Shown here piece after piece: positions 39,156-52,400 of a stretch of DNA of 64,000 nt. Position 1 is the stretch's first letter. Each line of letters starts with the position of its first letter. This stretch comes from Tribonema minus (lineage: Eukaryota > Sar > Xanthophyceae > Tribonematales > Tribonemataceae). Position numbers and translations under genes: made by a program. The notes beneath the pieces were generated by a model. It was not told the origin of the DNA. It saw only the letters and a program-made list of their open reading frames with translations, and ran no database searches. The DNA lies in contig JAFCMP010000519.1 of the NCBI GenBank assembly GCA_017506865.1, positions 682,001 to 746,000 of the forward strand, in the 5' to 3' direction.

Positions 39156-41944
39156 TCACAGCTTATACGCCCTCGACTCAGTCACCACCACGTCCCCTGA
39201 CTCAGTCACCAACACGTCCCCTGATGCCCCCCTACCCCCTACTCTAGTCCGAAAAATGGCCGTCCTCTTCCTCAACTTCAAGTTCAACATCATCTTCATC
39301 TTGAAATTCGTCCTCCCCCTGCGCCCCCCGCAGGCCGCGCTTGCCCCCCCCCCCCCCTTCTTCTTCTTCTTGGTGCACTTGGGGCCGCCCGGCTTGCACT
39401 TGCCGCCGAACTTGGCGCCCGACAGGCAGCGCGTCACCGCGGCGCCGCCGCGCAGCGTGATGCGCACCTTGGGGCCGCAGCCCAGCAGCCCCGCGTCGTC
39501 GTTGATGGCCCACCGGCCGTAGTCCTGCCGCGCGGCCTTGCCGTTGAAGGTGACCGCGTCTACGGGCCCGACCGCCTCGATCGTGATGAGGCCGTAGTAC
39601 GAGTTGGAGGCGGGGTCCACCGTGAGGATCATGTCGTGCTTGGGGCAGTCGGTGAAGCTCCACTGGAGGTCGTATCTGCACGGATGGGGGGAAGAGGCAG
39701 CCCAGTGGGGCATCAAACAGTGGACTTTCACCTTCTAAAAACCTATCCTAGCTCGACATTGCCGACGCTGGCGGTCCGCGAGATCGTTTATCTTCTGCTA
39801 CCATCACCTCTTCTCGTGCTAATTGCAACCCTAATAGCGATATGCAACAGTTTACTATTCCGCTAGTGCTGTGAGCTACACCAGTTTGCTCTACGGAACG
39901 CGCCAGAACGGTTATCGATGAGAGTGCACTAGGAGTCGGCGATGGGATTCTCAGCAGGTTCGAGTGCATGGCGCGCTCTAGCCAATCCATCGATTCCCAT
40001 TTTGATGTCTGCATGGGGCTCTGGGTGCAGCAGTCTACGACATCTGATATTGTCGCCCCCTGGCTTCAACCTGCAGTTCATGCATACGTGCCTGTCGTTC
40101 AAAAAGGGGGTGGGGGGGGGGGGGGGCTGTCTGTATCCTGCAGCGGTTCGGCTCAGACGCGCTTGGGCAGACTACTGTGAGTAAACACAGTAGTATGCTT
40201 GGGCAGTCCATTGCGAGTGAACTGCATGGCGCTGAGCACATGCGGGAGAGGCAGCAGTACATATCGTGCATGAAGGAAAACTGAGCCTTCAGGTCTATCA
40301 CGGTGCACTTGGGTGCAGAAGGAATGCATGTCGACAAGGGTTCGGCCTGAGCTAGCAAGGGCTGGCGACAGCCCGCGAGGCATGCTGCTGGCGTGTGAGG
40401 TGGGGAGCACAGAGTGAGCTGAGCTGAGCACTGAAGTCATCGTGGTATGTTGGAGCGTATGGCACTTACATGCTCATTGCCGTTTGCACGCTTGACAGTC
40501 CCTATACGGCAGTTGCTCTTGCCGGTACACAGACTGCAATACATTCACTTCTTGCAGCACACGACTGGCGTCGGTCTTCTGTTGCTTTGGTCACCTTGAT
40601 GTCTAACTCTGGCGGTGTAGAGCAACGGGGCAGTGAGCAGCAGCTCTCTACCTTGCAACAGGTGTCATTTGATGAGTATATCGACGAGTACATGCCAATG
40701 GATATTGGCACTGCGTGCGTGCGTGGTGCGGTGAGCACCGGCAGAACTCCCGCTTAGGCTGGCACTGTTGTGACGCATACAATACGTGTCACTAGATAAA
40801 GGTTCACCCTCCTGTAGCTCCTGACGGCCAGGCATGGCGATATGCTTGCTAGCAACTGCTATTATAGTGGCCCTGCCGGCCTTGGAGTTTGAAGTTAGCA
40901 TTCATACCTACATGGAAACGAACCAAAAGATCGTAGAGCTCTAGGTGACAAAGGATGGTTAGCCGCAAGTGCCTTCCACCAATAACCGTGGTCGCCGCTG
41001 TTGCAGTCATTGGCCACGTGTCAAACAGTGCCATCATGTCCACAGGTCAAAAGACTTCTGTGTGCGAGCTTTGTAGCTACATACGTCGTCAGGGTGCGTG
41101 CATACTTGCACACTGCAATGCACAGTGACTGTGGCAGCTAATCCGACAGCAAGAAGCAGTTGAGTCACAGTGAAGCAAGACCCACTGTAAAGGTGACAGC
41201 AGACATTGACCAATGTAATGCCCACTTAGCATATTTGAAGCTGACAAGCTTGCCGATTGTAAGGACAGGCAGCGTCAGCTGCTCAAGCCTCGGTTCCGTT
41301 CACAGATTTGGGTTGCTGTAACAGACTTTGCCTGAAGCATGTCCTCAGGCTCAGAGTCTTGATGATGTGTTCAGTGCAATCAAGACTTGCTGATGCCAAG
41401 TGATGCACCCACCTGGTGGCGCCATAGAGTTGTCTAGCACTCTCAAGCCCGGCCTTCAGAGGCCCTTGAGATCGCAACACAATTCAAAGGGCCTCTGCTG
41501 GCCGGGCTTGAGAGCGTTTGACAATTCGATGACACCCTCAATGACATGTGGTGACAAAATTACGGTCCGTGGCCACAGTTCCATAGCGGCTGAAAGTCGT
41601 TATTCTCGGGTAATGGCAGACTTGAACTTGGACATCACAGTATCATGTAGACCTGATGCGGTTCGTGTCGCACCTGTAGTGTCCAAGAATGGCCCAGTCC
41701 AGGTCGCCGTAGCTGCAGGAGCTGCAGGCGTTGAACACACCATGCCCTTGAACTTGTGCTTGGACCCATCTTCATGCACGACCTCACCCTTGACGCACGC
41801 TGCGCAGTACTTGCCCGTTTCCAGTAGGCCATACTGGTCCTCATTGAGTAGTACCCCCATGTGCCCCTTGGGCCTGTAGGTCTGGTGGCAGGTGCCAGGT
41901 CCGAATGGGCCACCTGTCCGGTCTGCACTCTCGAGAGCAGTCAC
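39156..41944 (-). CDS. Expansin-like secreted protein, two exons recognised (partial model)
   Basis: Two minus-strand blocks look like parts of one gene. The upstream block (about 41909-41723) encodes a Cys-containing segment, PFGPGTCHQTYRPKGHMGVL, then LLETGKYCAACVKGEV. It resembles the double-psi beta-barrel of expansins and related cell-wall proteins (Gly-Thr-Cys, then Cys-x-x-Cys-Val). The downstream block (39675-39156) encodes TDCPKHDMILTVDPASNSYY, then GLITIEAVGPVDAVTFNGKA and RWAINDDAGLLGCGPKVRIT, resembling the CBM63-like second domain, with a Lys/Gly-rich tail. The intermediate exons and the signal-peptide exon were not found. The role would be wall loosening or carbohydrate binding. 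The tail contains a direct repeat (VLVTESGDVVVTES). Confidence 0.4.
41415..41537. repeat. Foldback hairpin, core arms 28 bp
   Basis: CTCTCAAGCCCGGCC-TTCAGAGGCCCTT at 41440-41467 is complementary to 41487-41514, with one or two mismatches and a 19-nt loop. Weaker complementarity extends outward (AGTTGTC against GACAATT), so the whole may be about 120 bp. It may be a small foldback element. Confidence 0.8.
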
Positions 41945-43240
41945 CAGCAGTGCTTCAGCAGTGCATGCCGGCAGGTGCTGATGGAATTGATCTTATGTTT
42001 TGGGTTATTGCTGTGTGCTGTTCCTGTTGGCTTGGGGAGTGGGTTTGACGAAACCAACAGCGCACAGGCCCGCAGATACACAGATAAGATCGGCTAGAAG
42101 CAGCACAACCACATGGTGACTCAAATGAAAATATTGGTAAGCACCAAGAGGCCACGCCTTTAACAGTGAATGCAATGCAGACGAGGTGAGCATCATGTGC
42201 TGACGAGCACTTCGCCGGTGCTGTTCACACGAGCACTTCGCCGGTGCTGTTCACATCCTAGAGACAACGCATCCTTCACTTTTTCACCATATCAACCGCA
42301 CCCAAGCTAGGCAAGCACGGTGTGAGCTTACCGTAGGGGGTGGCGTAACCCGTATATTTATATCCGCCAACGCACATGCGTACACAGAGCAACAGAGTGC
42401 CGCAGCTTGCCTCATAGTCCTGCAGGCTTGTCGGTGAGAAATCTCAACGAGCCCACCGAGAAGCACCTTTCGGCCAATTCCACAAGGTCGATTATAACGA
42501 ATTTTTTTTCAAATACTTCGGTGAAGGATGCTACTACATACAGTAGCGCTTCTTTAAGGACGACGACTAGAGCGTTTGCCGCAAGAAGACACAGCTACTG
42601 GTACGGATTCATCACTTCTTGAAAAAAGCCTTGTTTCAACTCGTGCAGGAAGACAAATGCAACCAAGGGCGTCTAGACCCTTGATGCAACACACCAAACA
42701 GGAGGACGCCATGCAGCGTCATGCATATGACTCACCAAAATTGATTGTGTCCTTCGAGGTTTTATTTGCTGAACATTTTTCAAAACCAGCCTTGCACATG
42801 GGACCATCCACCCTTCTACATCATTCCACGCAGTGCAGCCAACCGCGCCAGCAGCAGCAGCGTCCCCACGTGCGCAATGGGCACGTGTCACCGACCAGGG
42901 GTGATTTTGAAGTTGATGTATAAACTTCAAACTTTGCTAGGTGACGGAGCACAAGCGAATCAGAGACGTCCGTAGGGCAGAACACTGATGCGCACACTCA
43001 ACTGCCGCAGAAAACCCCGGCATCTGAGCTCACGATACGCATGCGGCGCATTGCGTACGCCCATCTGGTAGTGCGAGAAGCAGTTGACTCACTGACTGAC
43101 TCACCCACTCACTCACTGACAACAGCCAACTCGCACTCTCCCTGCTCTGTGTTGACCCTGTGGTGCACTTTTGATGGCGTTCTTTAACAGCGTTGAGCAG
43201 TGCCACGCTGCGCCGCGTCGAACGCTGCGAGGTGCGGTTC
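41945..43240. other. Intergenic region upstream of the expansin-like exons
   Basis: No gene recognised. A perfect 2-copy repeat of CACGAGCACTTCGCCGGTGC (with CTGTTCA) is at 42205-42255. Simple ACTCACTGACTGACTCACCC runs lie at 43087-43125. Confidence 0.5.
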
Positions 43241-46185
43241 TCACTCTTGAAGTGCATGCTTCTTGGCCTCCAGTCGCACGCGCCGGATGTACTCTGGCCT
43301 GTTGTTGAGGAACAGCCAATTGGCGTCCTCTTGTGCGGGGGAGTCGGGATTGGGGGAGTCGAGCTGCGCGCAGAAACGCAAGTTCAACACACGAACAAGC
43401 GCAGATGTTTGTATGTAGGTGCTGAGAGCGTGAAGCTCACCACCATGCCAGGAATGGACAACCAAGGGACCCAAGCAGACACAAGACTCGCGGCTCGTGC
43501 ATGTGTTGGTAGAAGAGACGTGATCATTGAGAACCCAGGAGGCAAACATGAACAGCGACGTCAGTGCTCAACAGGACCCAACCTCAACATGAGCTGAGCT
43601 GTGCGCTGTCAGGTGCCAAATACATTCACTGCAAAGAGATTTGAAGCGACTGATTTTGAGATGCAAACAAGCGCACATGTTTGGAGGTGCCACATTCTTT
43701 CCAACGAGATTTGAAGCGACTGTTTTGTAGGTATGTTGAGCTGCAACCTGCATTGACACACGAGTATGGCACAAACAACGCACAAGCAGATGCTGGTTCA
43801 AATATACGCGATGTACTGCTAGAGCCGTCTCAAAATGATATGAACACATCAACTCGATGCGCTTGACTGCTGCGTACAAATTGCTCGTGGCATCGCCAGC
43901 TGCATGCATGTCCTAACACACTCTACTGCTGGCTATTTGCGGCATGAGGTCGGCTGCATTTAAGGAGTAGGGGTAGGCCACTTGAGCTGCCAGCATCAAC
44001 TGGCACTACTGGTGGCGCAAACAGTGAGCAACGTCGGTACCGAGCAGTATGTACGGGTATGTTGACAACCTGCATAACGGTAGCGGTTCCTTTTTGAAGC
44101 GATCAGACACGGTGCTTCTGAAAGGGGCAGTCCCACGCCCTCCATCACAGTCCAAGTGACCTCGCCTTGCAGTCCATCATATCATAATTGTGCACAAACT
44201 TTGACGATCAAGGCGTCTGCCATCAACGTCAGCACACGTGGGGTCATTCAGCCAAGCATTGCGGTCAGCTGCGATATAGGAAAACTCGTTTAACTCACCA
44301 GCGACTGGATGCCCAGCAGGATCTGCTTCATGTTGATGCTTGGCCGCCAGCCGTACTCCTGCTCGCGGGTTCCGCAACCCAGTGTCGCAACGCAACAGCA
44401 AAGGCAAGCAAATCGGAGGCGCATGGGACTTTTGATGGGGTCTACAAACACACGCGAAGAGCCAGACTGCCTGCTAAAACATGATGCAGGCGTGCACACT
44501 TTAAAAACATGACGGTACGCTTGGCGCTCGCATTCTTTGTACTGAACGGTGAGCTGGTCCTCAAGAATGCAAGTGCGTTCCCGCATGAACGCACACCCAT
44601 AGCGATGCAAGATGAGCATGAAAGAGTCAGCACCCAACACGGCACTGCGCAGCTAACATGCAATTGTCGCGGGAGATGCAACGCAGGTAAGGCAGAACCC
44701 TTTGTTCTCCCACATCAAGCCTGGTTGCCAGCGCCATGCAGCATCAGCGTTTGTGAGTAAAAGAGACTCGCGTCACAAGAGAGACTCGCATCACATACTG
44801 CTGGCCTCTTTCAGCAAATAGTAGCGGCACACGAGGAGAACGTCAGCGTGAGTACGATGATCAGCATATGCATCTAAGCCTTGGGGCTCGCCTCATTGAT
44901 GATGGACAGGCAGATGGCGCCGTCCGTAAACACATTTGGATGGAAAATAGGCGACTCAAAGTAGCACACCGGTGGCTTAGACGGGTAGTCCTCCGTGAAA
45001 ACCATGGCAATCTTGTAGACCCCCCCTTCCCAGTCCGTCCCCTTGGGGCCAGGTATCCCGCACTCCCACTCCAACAGATTCATTGAGTTGTCTGGATTTG
45101 TCACCGGTTTTGCGTAGAACCCCTGTGGATGGAGCACGCATAGGCATTCGCGATCGATTAAACTGAATGGGCGAAACAGCGTTGTTGCAAGTGGACTGGC
45201 CACAAGCCCACGTTCTCGTTGTCAGCAACTTCAAGAACGAACACCATGCTGTATCTCCTCTCGCGTTTCGACCGGCCAGATTGTCCGGCACCTGCTGACG
45301 GTGTGTTGACATTGACTGTCTACTGCTGCAAACACAAAAGCAGTAAGTCAGCGTTCTCGTTTGCTGACATTCCTTTAGTGCGTGAAAGCCAACAGCCTTG
45401 AGCCGGTCATTCGCGTGAGTGCCATGTTTGGTGGATTGCTACATCACCACCAGATTGGACACACAACTTTGTCCTGCCAACATACGTATACGTAATGTTG
45501 ACTCAGGCAAGCACGGGCGTCCAACTGCAAGCCTGCAGTGCTCTGTCATTGTTCAGGCTCGAAGCATTGGATTGAGCGGATCATCTTGGCTACATGAGGC
45601 GTTTGTCACACTTATCGGTACCCCCCTGGCCCGCCAGCGCAACAATTGTATTTCAAGCATTGCGTATTGGAGGCCAGATACCACGGGCGCCCTTCGCTCA
45701 TTGGTGCCGGTGAAGGTCTGCGTGGGCGATAAACCAACCAGAAGAATTGGCCTCGGCTGCCGAGGTCCGACGTCACCAGGCACGCCAAATGTCGGCAAAG
45801 AATCTACGTGTCAAGGACGGCGAGGGATTCGAGCTGCAGCAGCCTGCCCCTACCAGCTACCGACAAACGTGCATGTTTCAGAGTTCCAACTGCCAAAAAA
45901 CTGATCAGATGAGGATCTATGTGCAGGGAACGTTGCTGGAAGCAAAGCCTCTTCACATCAAAGTTAAGATGAACAGTAGCTCTCAGGGAGAGAGTTTGCA
46001 AGCGGCTGCAGCTTCAGACTATGGCTGGCAACAGCTAGAGTTGTGGCGATCCTACATTTCAAACACAGGCCGCGCCAAAATCATGAGCGATCAGCCATCC
46101 CAGCACCACCACTTACAATTGGTCTGTCCTTGCGCCATGATTTTCTTTCCTCCGCCAGCCGCGCCCTCGCGATACCTGCAGACAT
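43241..46185 (-). CDS. UBC9: SUMO-conjugating enzyme UBC9 (4 exons)
   Basis: E2 enzyme that takes SUMO from the E1 by thioester and passes it to target lysines, in the nucleus and cytosol. Inferred exons are 46185-46117, 45122-44892, 44358-44299 and 43363-43241, all phase 0, giving 160 aa (human 158). Motifs in order are [15 protein letters not shown] (the N-terminal basic helix typical of UBC9), [24 protein letters not shown] at 84-87, and the catalytic Cys 94 in GAICLSI. These are followed by [17 protein letters not shown] and the C-terminal [15 protein letters not shown]. Residue count across each junction matches the family exactly. The exon 2 donor is GCGAGC rather than GT. The gene is divergent from the choline-transporter-like gene, with 258 bp between start codons. 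No exon echoes were found here, unlike in most neighbours. Confidence 0.93.
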
Positions 46186-46443
46186 GGTTCGCTGCTCTCT
46201 CCACTTTTTTGAGCACCTCGCGCTTCCAAGGTTCAACTCTGGCACGGTTCCCGGAAAGTTCCACTTGAAGTTCGCTTGAGAAAAAGAAAACAGAGGTTGT
46301 GTGTGTGTTGCTGCAGCTGACCGACAGGGATTCCCACAAAAGTTTCTTCTTGCATCGCAGCGGCAAGCTTCTGAGTCGTTCATCGTGCTTTTCGTCAAAT
46401 TTTACACAAACTGCAAGGCGATCGCTGGGAAGCTCGTGCTGCA
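46186..46443. promoter_or_regulatory. Divergent promoter region UBC9 / choline-transporter-like gene
   Basis: The 258-bp interval between two start codons on opposite strands should contain both promoters and 5' UTRs. It includes GGTTCAACTC and AAGTTCCACTTGAAGTTCGC, again the TTGAAGTT word family. No TATA box was recognised. Confidence 0.5.
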
Positions 46444-49400
46444 ATGAATCCTGTCGACGACAATCTCCAAGATGAGTTCGACTTCGAGGCAGGTGACCTG
46501 ATGCAGCCTTTGGCTCCTGGCCTCAATAATGCCCACAATGACTACCATCATAATCGACAAGGGGCTCCCTATCCTCCCAAACCCAGCGCCGACAGCGCTT
46601 CAACTACGTACAGGGACGCCTTCTTCGCTGTGATATTTGCGCTGCACCTGGCTGTCATACTGGCGCTGGCGATATTTAAAGGCATACCCGCGGTGGCGCA
46701 GGGCGGCATCGATCAAGTCGACGTGGACCCCGCCGGAGGCTCCGAGACACCTGTCAACGACGGCGACAATCCGATACCGCTCGGTGGGTCTGTGCTGCCC
46801 TGGTGCCTGCCTGTATGTGGACTTGTTCTCTGCCATGTGACCAGCGGCAGCAGTTGCTGCTGCATCACTGACAGGCGGCAAGCAAGCAGAGGGAGGATGG
46901 CATGCAGCAGCAGTACTGTCAGGGTTTTGCTAGCCTCGTCAACGTATCGAAGAAGCATGTGCACGCCACACTCCACACACACACCTCTACCACCACACCT
47001 CACGCTGCGCTCTGCTTCCTCGCGCCTGAGCAGTGCTGTCGCTCGGCGTCGTCATGGTCCTCGGCGCGTTCCTGAGCACAGTCTGGGTAAAGGTCCTCGT
47101 GAGCCACGGCGAGAGCGTCGTGCGCTGCACCATACTGTCCACGGTGGCGTGGTTCGTGCTGAGCGCAGTGGCGGCGGCGCTGCTGGGCCAGAGCGGCGGC
47201 GCGGTGGCGCTGCTCGTCCTCGCGGGCATCGCGTACTGGTACTACGTGCTCATCAACAGCCACATCGAGTTTGCGGGCAAGGTGAGAGTGCCTGGGTGGT
47301 GTGGACGCGCCTCCCAATCGCTGACATGTGCTCAAAAACAGCCACATCACTGGTACTACGATGCTCCTCAACAGCCACATCGAGCTTGCGGGCAAGGTGA
47401 GAGCGCCTGGGCGGTATAGGGGTGCGCGTTCACAAACTTCAACTGCTGTTTGGTACTAAGCAACAGCCACATGGGGTTTGCAGGCAAGATCAGCTTTGCA
47501 GCGGGTGGTGGCACTCTCTTTGAGTGCAAACCTCACCTGGTACCATGTGCTCATCACCAGTTACAGTGAGTGGCAGGCAAGGCCCACCAACTTCAGCTCA
47601 ATGTCTAGTGCTTGCTCTTCGATAGCACATTGAGTTTGCGGGCAAGGCGAGGGCACACGCTGCTGAGCGTTGCTGCACACCCTCAGGGGGGAGTCGGGGG
47701 GGGGCAGCAGCACTTCAGCTGAGCATCGACTTCAACTTGTGCATTGCGAACACGCATACGCTATTTGTGTGCTGTATGTGTGTAATGGCTACGATATATC
47801 TGGTGATGGCAATGTTGGGGCAAACAGACCGTAACGCCAGCGCGTGTGCTATGAGGCTGGCGTGCACACCTGTCCACATGTATCGTTCACCTTTGAAAAC
47901 CTTCGTGCGGAACTGCTGTCAAGCACGCATTGGACCTTCGGCCGACGTGCTGGTGGCTGTCCCACTGTATGCCTTGGACTGTAATGATTGTATTCACAGA
48001 TGCTCTCTGAGACAGCAGAAGCACCGCACCACTCACGACTGCCACTTGCCCAGGTACGATGCGTGCGCTGCAACATGTGTTGGTATGCTTACGTGGCGCA
48101 TGCAGGATCTCAGAGCAACGGACCATGTCTGCAGGCACGGAGCCTCAGCAGCATCTTGAAGCGCTCATCTTTCAGCAGCATCTTGAAGCACTCATCTTTT
48201 CATTCTCGCATCGACTTTTCAGCGATGCACAAATATTTGCTGACCTGAAATTGACATTGACGGCGGTCATCCCATTATCAAAGTTTGTCAGCACACTTAC
48301 GGAATCAACCCCTACAAAGCCATGTGCCTCGTTGTGCTTTGTTGTATGCTCTCACCGCGCTTGCAGAACCTGAAGGTGGCGTGCTCAGCGGTGTTGGCGA
48401 TGCCTGGGACAGTTACAGTTGCGGTGACGCTCCTCACAGTACAGGCACTGTGGTGCATGATCTGGGGGCTGGCGATGGTGCGTCCATACTTGAACTTGGT
48501 CACGTTGAAGTACTGGCCGCAGCAGAAAGTTGCAGCGCTCGTGTGTCGCGCTATGGTGCACAATGAATGGTGAATCTACTCCTGCCATGTTGACAGTTAC
48601 AGTTGTGGTGACGCTCCTCGCGGTACAGGCGCTGTGGTGCATGGTCTGGGGGCTGGCGATGGTGCGTCCAAGCTTGAACTTGATGATGTTGAAGTGCTCA
48701 TCGCAGCAGTAAGCTGCACTGCTAGTGTAGGCGCTATGGCGCTGTGGTGCATGATTGCATGTAGCCCTGAACGTGCTGAACTTGAAGTACTATCTGAAGA
48801 AGAAGGCAGTTGCAGTTGCACAGCTCCGTACGCGCTGACCATGCAATTGTACCACTGGTACTCCCGCCAGCAAGAAGCAGCGCGCGCGCGCTTCTGCAGT
48901 GTTTGCAGCATGCGTTGGGCCACTAGGGTGAGAACTAAGTCAGGTTGAGTTTGGCGCAATGCCGTGATGCGCTTCAAGTTCTCGCTGCTTCTCATTCTGC
49001 GGCACATGTGGTGCACGATCTCGGGGCTGACCGTGGCGCATCCATTGATTGCGCACACACATTACTGGAGTATTGCACGTGACATCTTTGAGTTCAGACG
49101 GCGGCGGCCAGCCCGAGAGACCGTGCCGTACAAGCTGATCCAGTCGGCGCCGATGCCACCGTGAGGCGTGTGCGACTGCACACACACACACACCACAAGT
49201 GACAGCCATGATGTCATCGCATGACTCATCAAGGCACGTATGCATGTGCATACATGCATGCGTACGCACAAACGTACATGCACACATATCATACATCCAT
49301 CAATCCACAGCATCATCATGACACGCAACTGTCAAGCCTCCGATACGAGCCCATCTCCCACATGCCCCCCCCCCCCCCCTCCCCCACGCGCCTTCAACCT

Positions 49401-52400
49401 CCCCTCTCCCCCGCCCACCGCAGCTCCCTCATGCCCTTCCCCCCCCCCCCACACACACACCCCTTAACCCCCCCTCCCTCCCCCCCCCCTGCAGCTAGGC
49501 GTAGCCACCAACTTCTCCGCCCCCATCACCGCCGCCGACGGCACGGTCTACGACGCCGACGACTGCACGACGTATGAGACGCAGCGGCCGAACCCCACCT
49601 TCAGCGCCGCGTGCACGGGGTACTACGGCGGGGGCACGTGCTTCAAGTGCGTGTGCGGCGGCGCGACGGTGTACGACGATGCCGAGTGCCGCAGCGAGCG
49701 CGTGAGCGCCGGCGTGTACGCGCTGATGCTGCTCAGGTCAGTGACAGATTCAGTACTTTGTACCTGTACCCAGTGCGTTGGATCATCTGGTCTCATATGA
49801 GTGAGAGGGGGCGCACGGCGTAGAGTGCCGCAGCGAGCGCGTGAGCGCCGGCGTGTACGCGTTGATGCTCCTCAGGTCAGTGACAGATTCAGTACTTTGT
49901 ACCTGTACCCAGTGCGTTGGATCATCTGGTCTCATATGAGTGAGAGGGGGCGCACGGCGTAGAGTGCCGCAACGAGCGCGTGAGCGCCGGCGTGTACGCA
50001 TTGATGCTGCTGAGGTCAGTGACGGACCGAGCTTTTTGTACCTGCACCAGTGCATTGGATTCTCGTCTTGTATGAATTGGGGGGAGGGGGGGGGGGGAGG
50101 GTAATCATGAAGCGCGGAGCGCAGAGTGCCGCAGCGAGCACGTCAGCGCCGGCGTGTACGCGCTGATGCTGCTCAGGTCAGTGTGTCTTACACGGACCGA
50201 TCTTGATCGCAGCGCTCGTTCTTGTGCGGCTGGCCCTTGTCACCTGCGTGCGGGGAGTAAAGTAACGAAGCGCAGGATGCACACTGCCACAGCGAGCGCT
50301 TGAGCGCTTACGCGTTGATGCTCCTAAGGTCAGTGACAGACAGTGCTTTCCCTGCGCCCATAGTCATCTGTACGCGCGCTGCCGCGCACGCACTGATGCC
50401 CCTCAGGTCCATGTGCACCCATCTAAGTGGGCTCCTAGGTCTGTGCGCGACCCTGTAAGTAGGTGAGGTTGGTAGTTGGACGCTCGCTGCGTCACTCGCG
50501 CGAGTGCTGCTTTGCACACGCGTTAATGGTGGTCCTGAGGTCAGACGCTTTCTCGCGTGCGAGGCCGCCGTTCGCCAGCAACATGACTTGGCTGTTGTGC
50601 CTATCGTAGCAATACAAAGCAAGAGTCACGCGTGTACCATCTCTGTACACGTCGCATCATCCACGTGCATCCACTGTACCGCCCGCTACTGCCTCTAGTG
50701 CTTCTGCATGCAACTGAGCAAGCTCCTCTCCTTCAGAACCGCGCCCTGCTGGCGTTACCCTGCCAATCATGGCTCTGACAGCAATGGACTAGTCATCTTC
50801 ACTCCTCTGCATACAGCAGCACTGAGGCATGCGCGCTCCTCACACTCCTCGGCGCAGCCTGATCTGGGGCTGCGGCGTGATCGCCAACATATCGCACTGC
50901 ACGACCGCGGGCGCGGTCGCGGCGTGGTGGTTTGCGGGACGGAATGGTCCCGCCGCTGACGCGTCATCGCCCGTAACTGCCAGCCTGCGAAGGGCCTGTA
51001 CCACATCGCTCGGCACCGGTGAGTCGTCAACTCATTTTGGCGAGTCATTGAGTCCTGTTGGGCAGACCCGTGATTGTCTGCAACCGCCGTTTGGCGCAGG
51101 GCCTGCCGTGCATCGCATGGCGTGAGTGAGTCATTGAGTCATGATGGTGAGAGGGCAAGTCATATGGTGTGGCTGATGCCTCAGTCCTCGAGTCGTGATC
51201 AACCGCCGCGGCGCCGCCCACGGTTGCCAGACTGCGGAGCGCATGCACCGCATCGCTCAGCAGAAGTGAGTCATTGAGTTGACTCGTCGCTCTACAGTGC
51301 TGCATATAACTCACATGTCTGCTCCCTTTCGCTTCGCTCTGCGGTGTGTCTGTTGCTCACGGCCTACATGGCTAGCGGCACAGGTCCCCCAGCACTTGCT
51401 CGCCTGCTTGTTGTGCGCGTACTCGCTGTACACCTCCAAAGTACCTCCGTAGCAAGTGTGCATATCTGTAGCGTGGAATGTTGCGCGTGCAGTGTGTTGC
51501 AGCACCTCTGAAAGGGCGGCTGCCTCCTCGTGACACATGCACTCGCAGCCTCGAAACACAATGCTAGCAGCAGCTGGAACTTCGGGTTAGGGTTAGGGTT
51601 CGGGTTAGCCTCAATGAAGGCACCGTCGCATCTCATTGTCTGAGTCTACTTTACACCGCTTGCATTTTCACTAATCAAGGCACACAGCAGCATCAAGCTC
51701 TGTGAGTATGCCGCGACACAGGCGCGCGCGCTGGGCGCATTTTTCTCTGGCAGGTCATCCACTTGCCACCACTCAGCATCGCCATGGCGCCGTCTCATGA
51801 TGATCGCAGTGCCTGGCAGCGCTGGCGGCAGCAATCGCGCGCCTGCTGGCGGTGGCGGCAGCACCGCAACTGCATCTGCAGAACAGCCACACCCGCCGCC
51901 ACCATGACCTGCCGCAACTCTCACCGGCGGAATCGCTCATCCCCCCTCTCCCCCCCCCCCTTCCCCCTCACCCTCCGCTGTGGCAGTGTGCCTGGCAGCA
52001 CTAGCAGCGGCAGTAGCGCGCCTGCTGGCGGCGGCGGCGACGCGGCTGCGGCGCTCGCGGCGCGGCATGGGCGCGCTGTGGGCGGCGGCGGCGGAGTGCC
52101 TCGCGCACGCCGCCGAGCGCGTGGTGCGCGTGTTCAGCCGCTACGCGTTAGTTCACGCCGCAGTCTACGGCACGACACTGCCGGTGGCGGGCAGCGAGGT
52201 GGGGAGACGCGAAATGTGATACTTGAAGTACGTCAGGTTGAAGTTGAAAGCAACCTCGTGGAGCGCGTGGTGCGCGAGTTCAGCCGCTACGCGCTGGTTC
52301 ACGCCGCCGTGTACGGCACGACGCTGCCAGTCGCGGGCAGCGAGGTGGGTGACACTTGAAGTACGCATATGCGATACTTCAAGTATGTCAGGCAGACGTT

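Noticed and set aside
46600-47003. Minus-strand ORFs opposite CTL exon 1
   Set aside because: Antisense to a well-supported exon and without protein-family features.
49823-50177. True in-frame protein repeats in the CTL gene
   Set aside because: Each copy is followed by a donor and by intron with stops in frame; CTL family length is satisfied by one copy.
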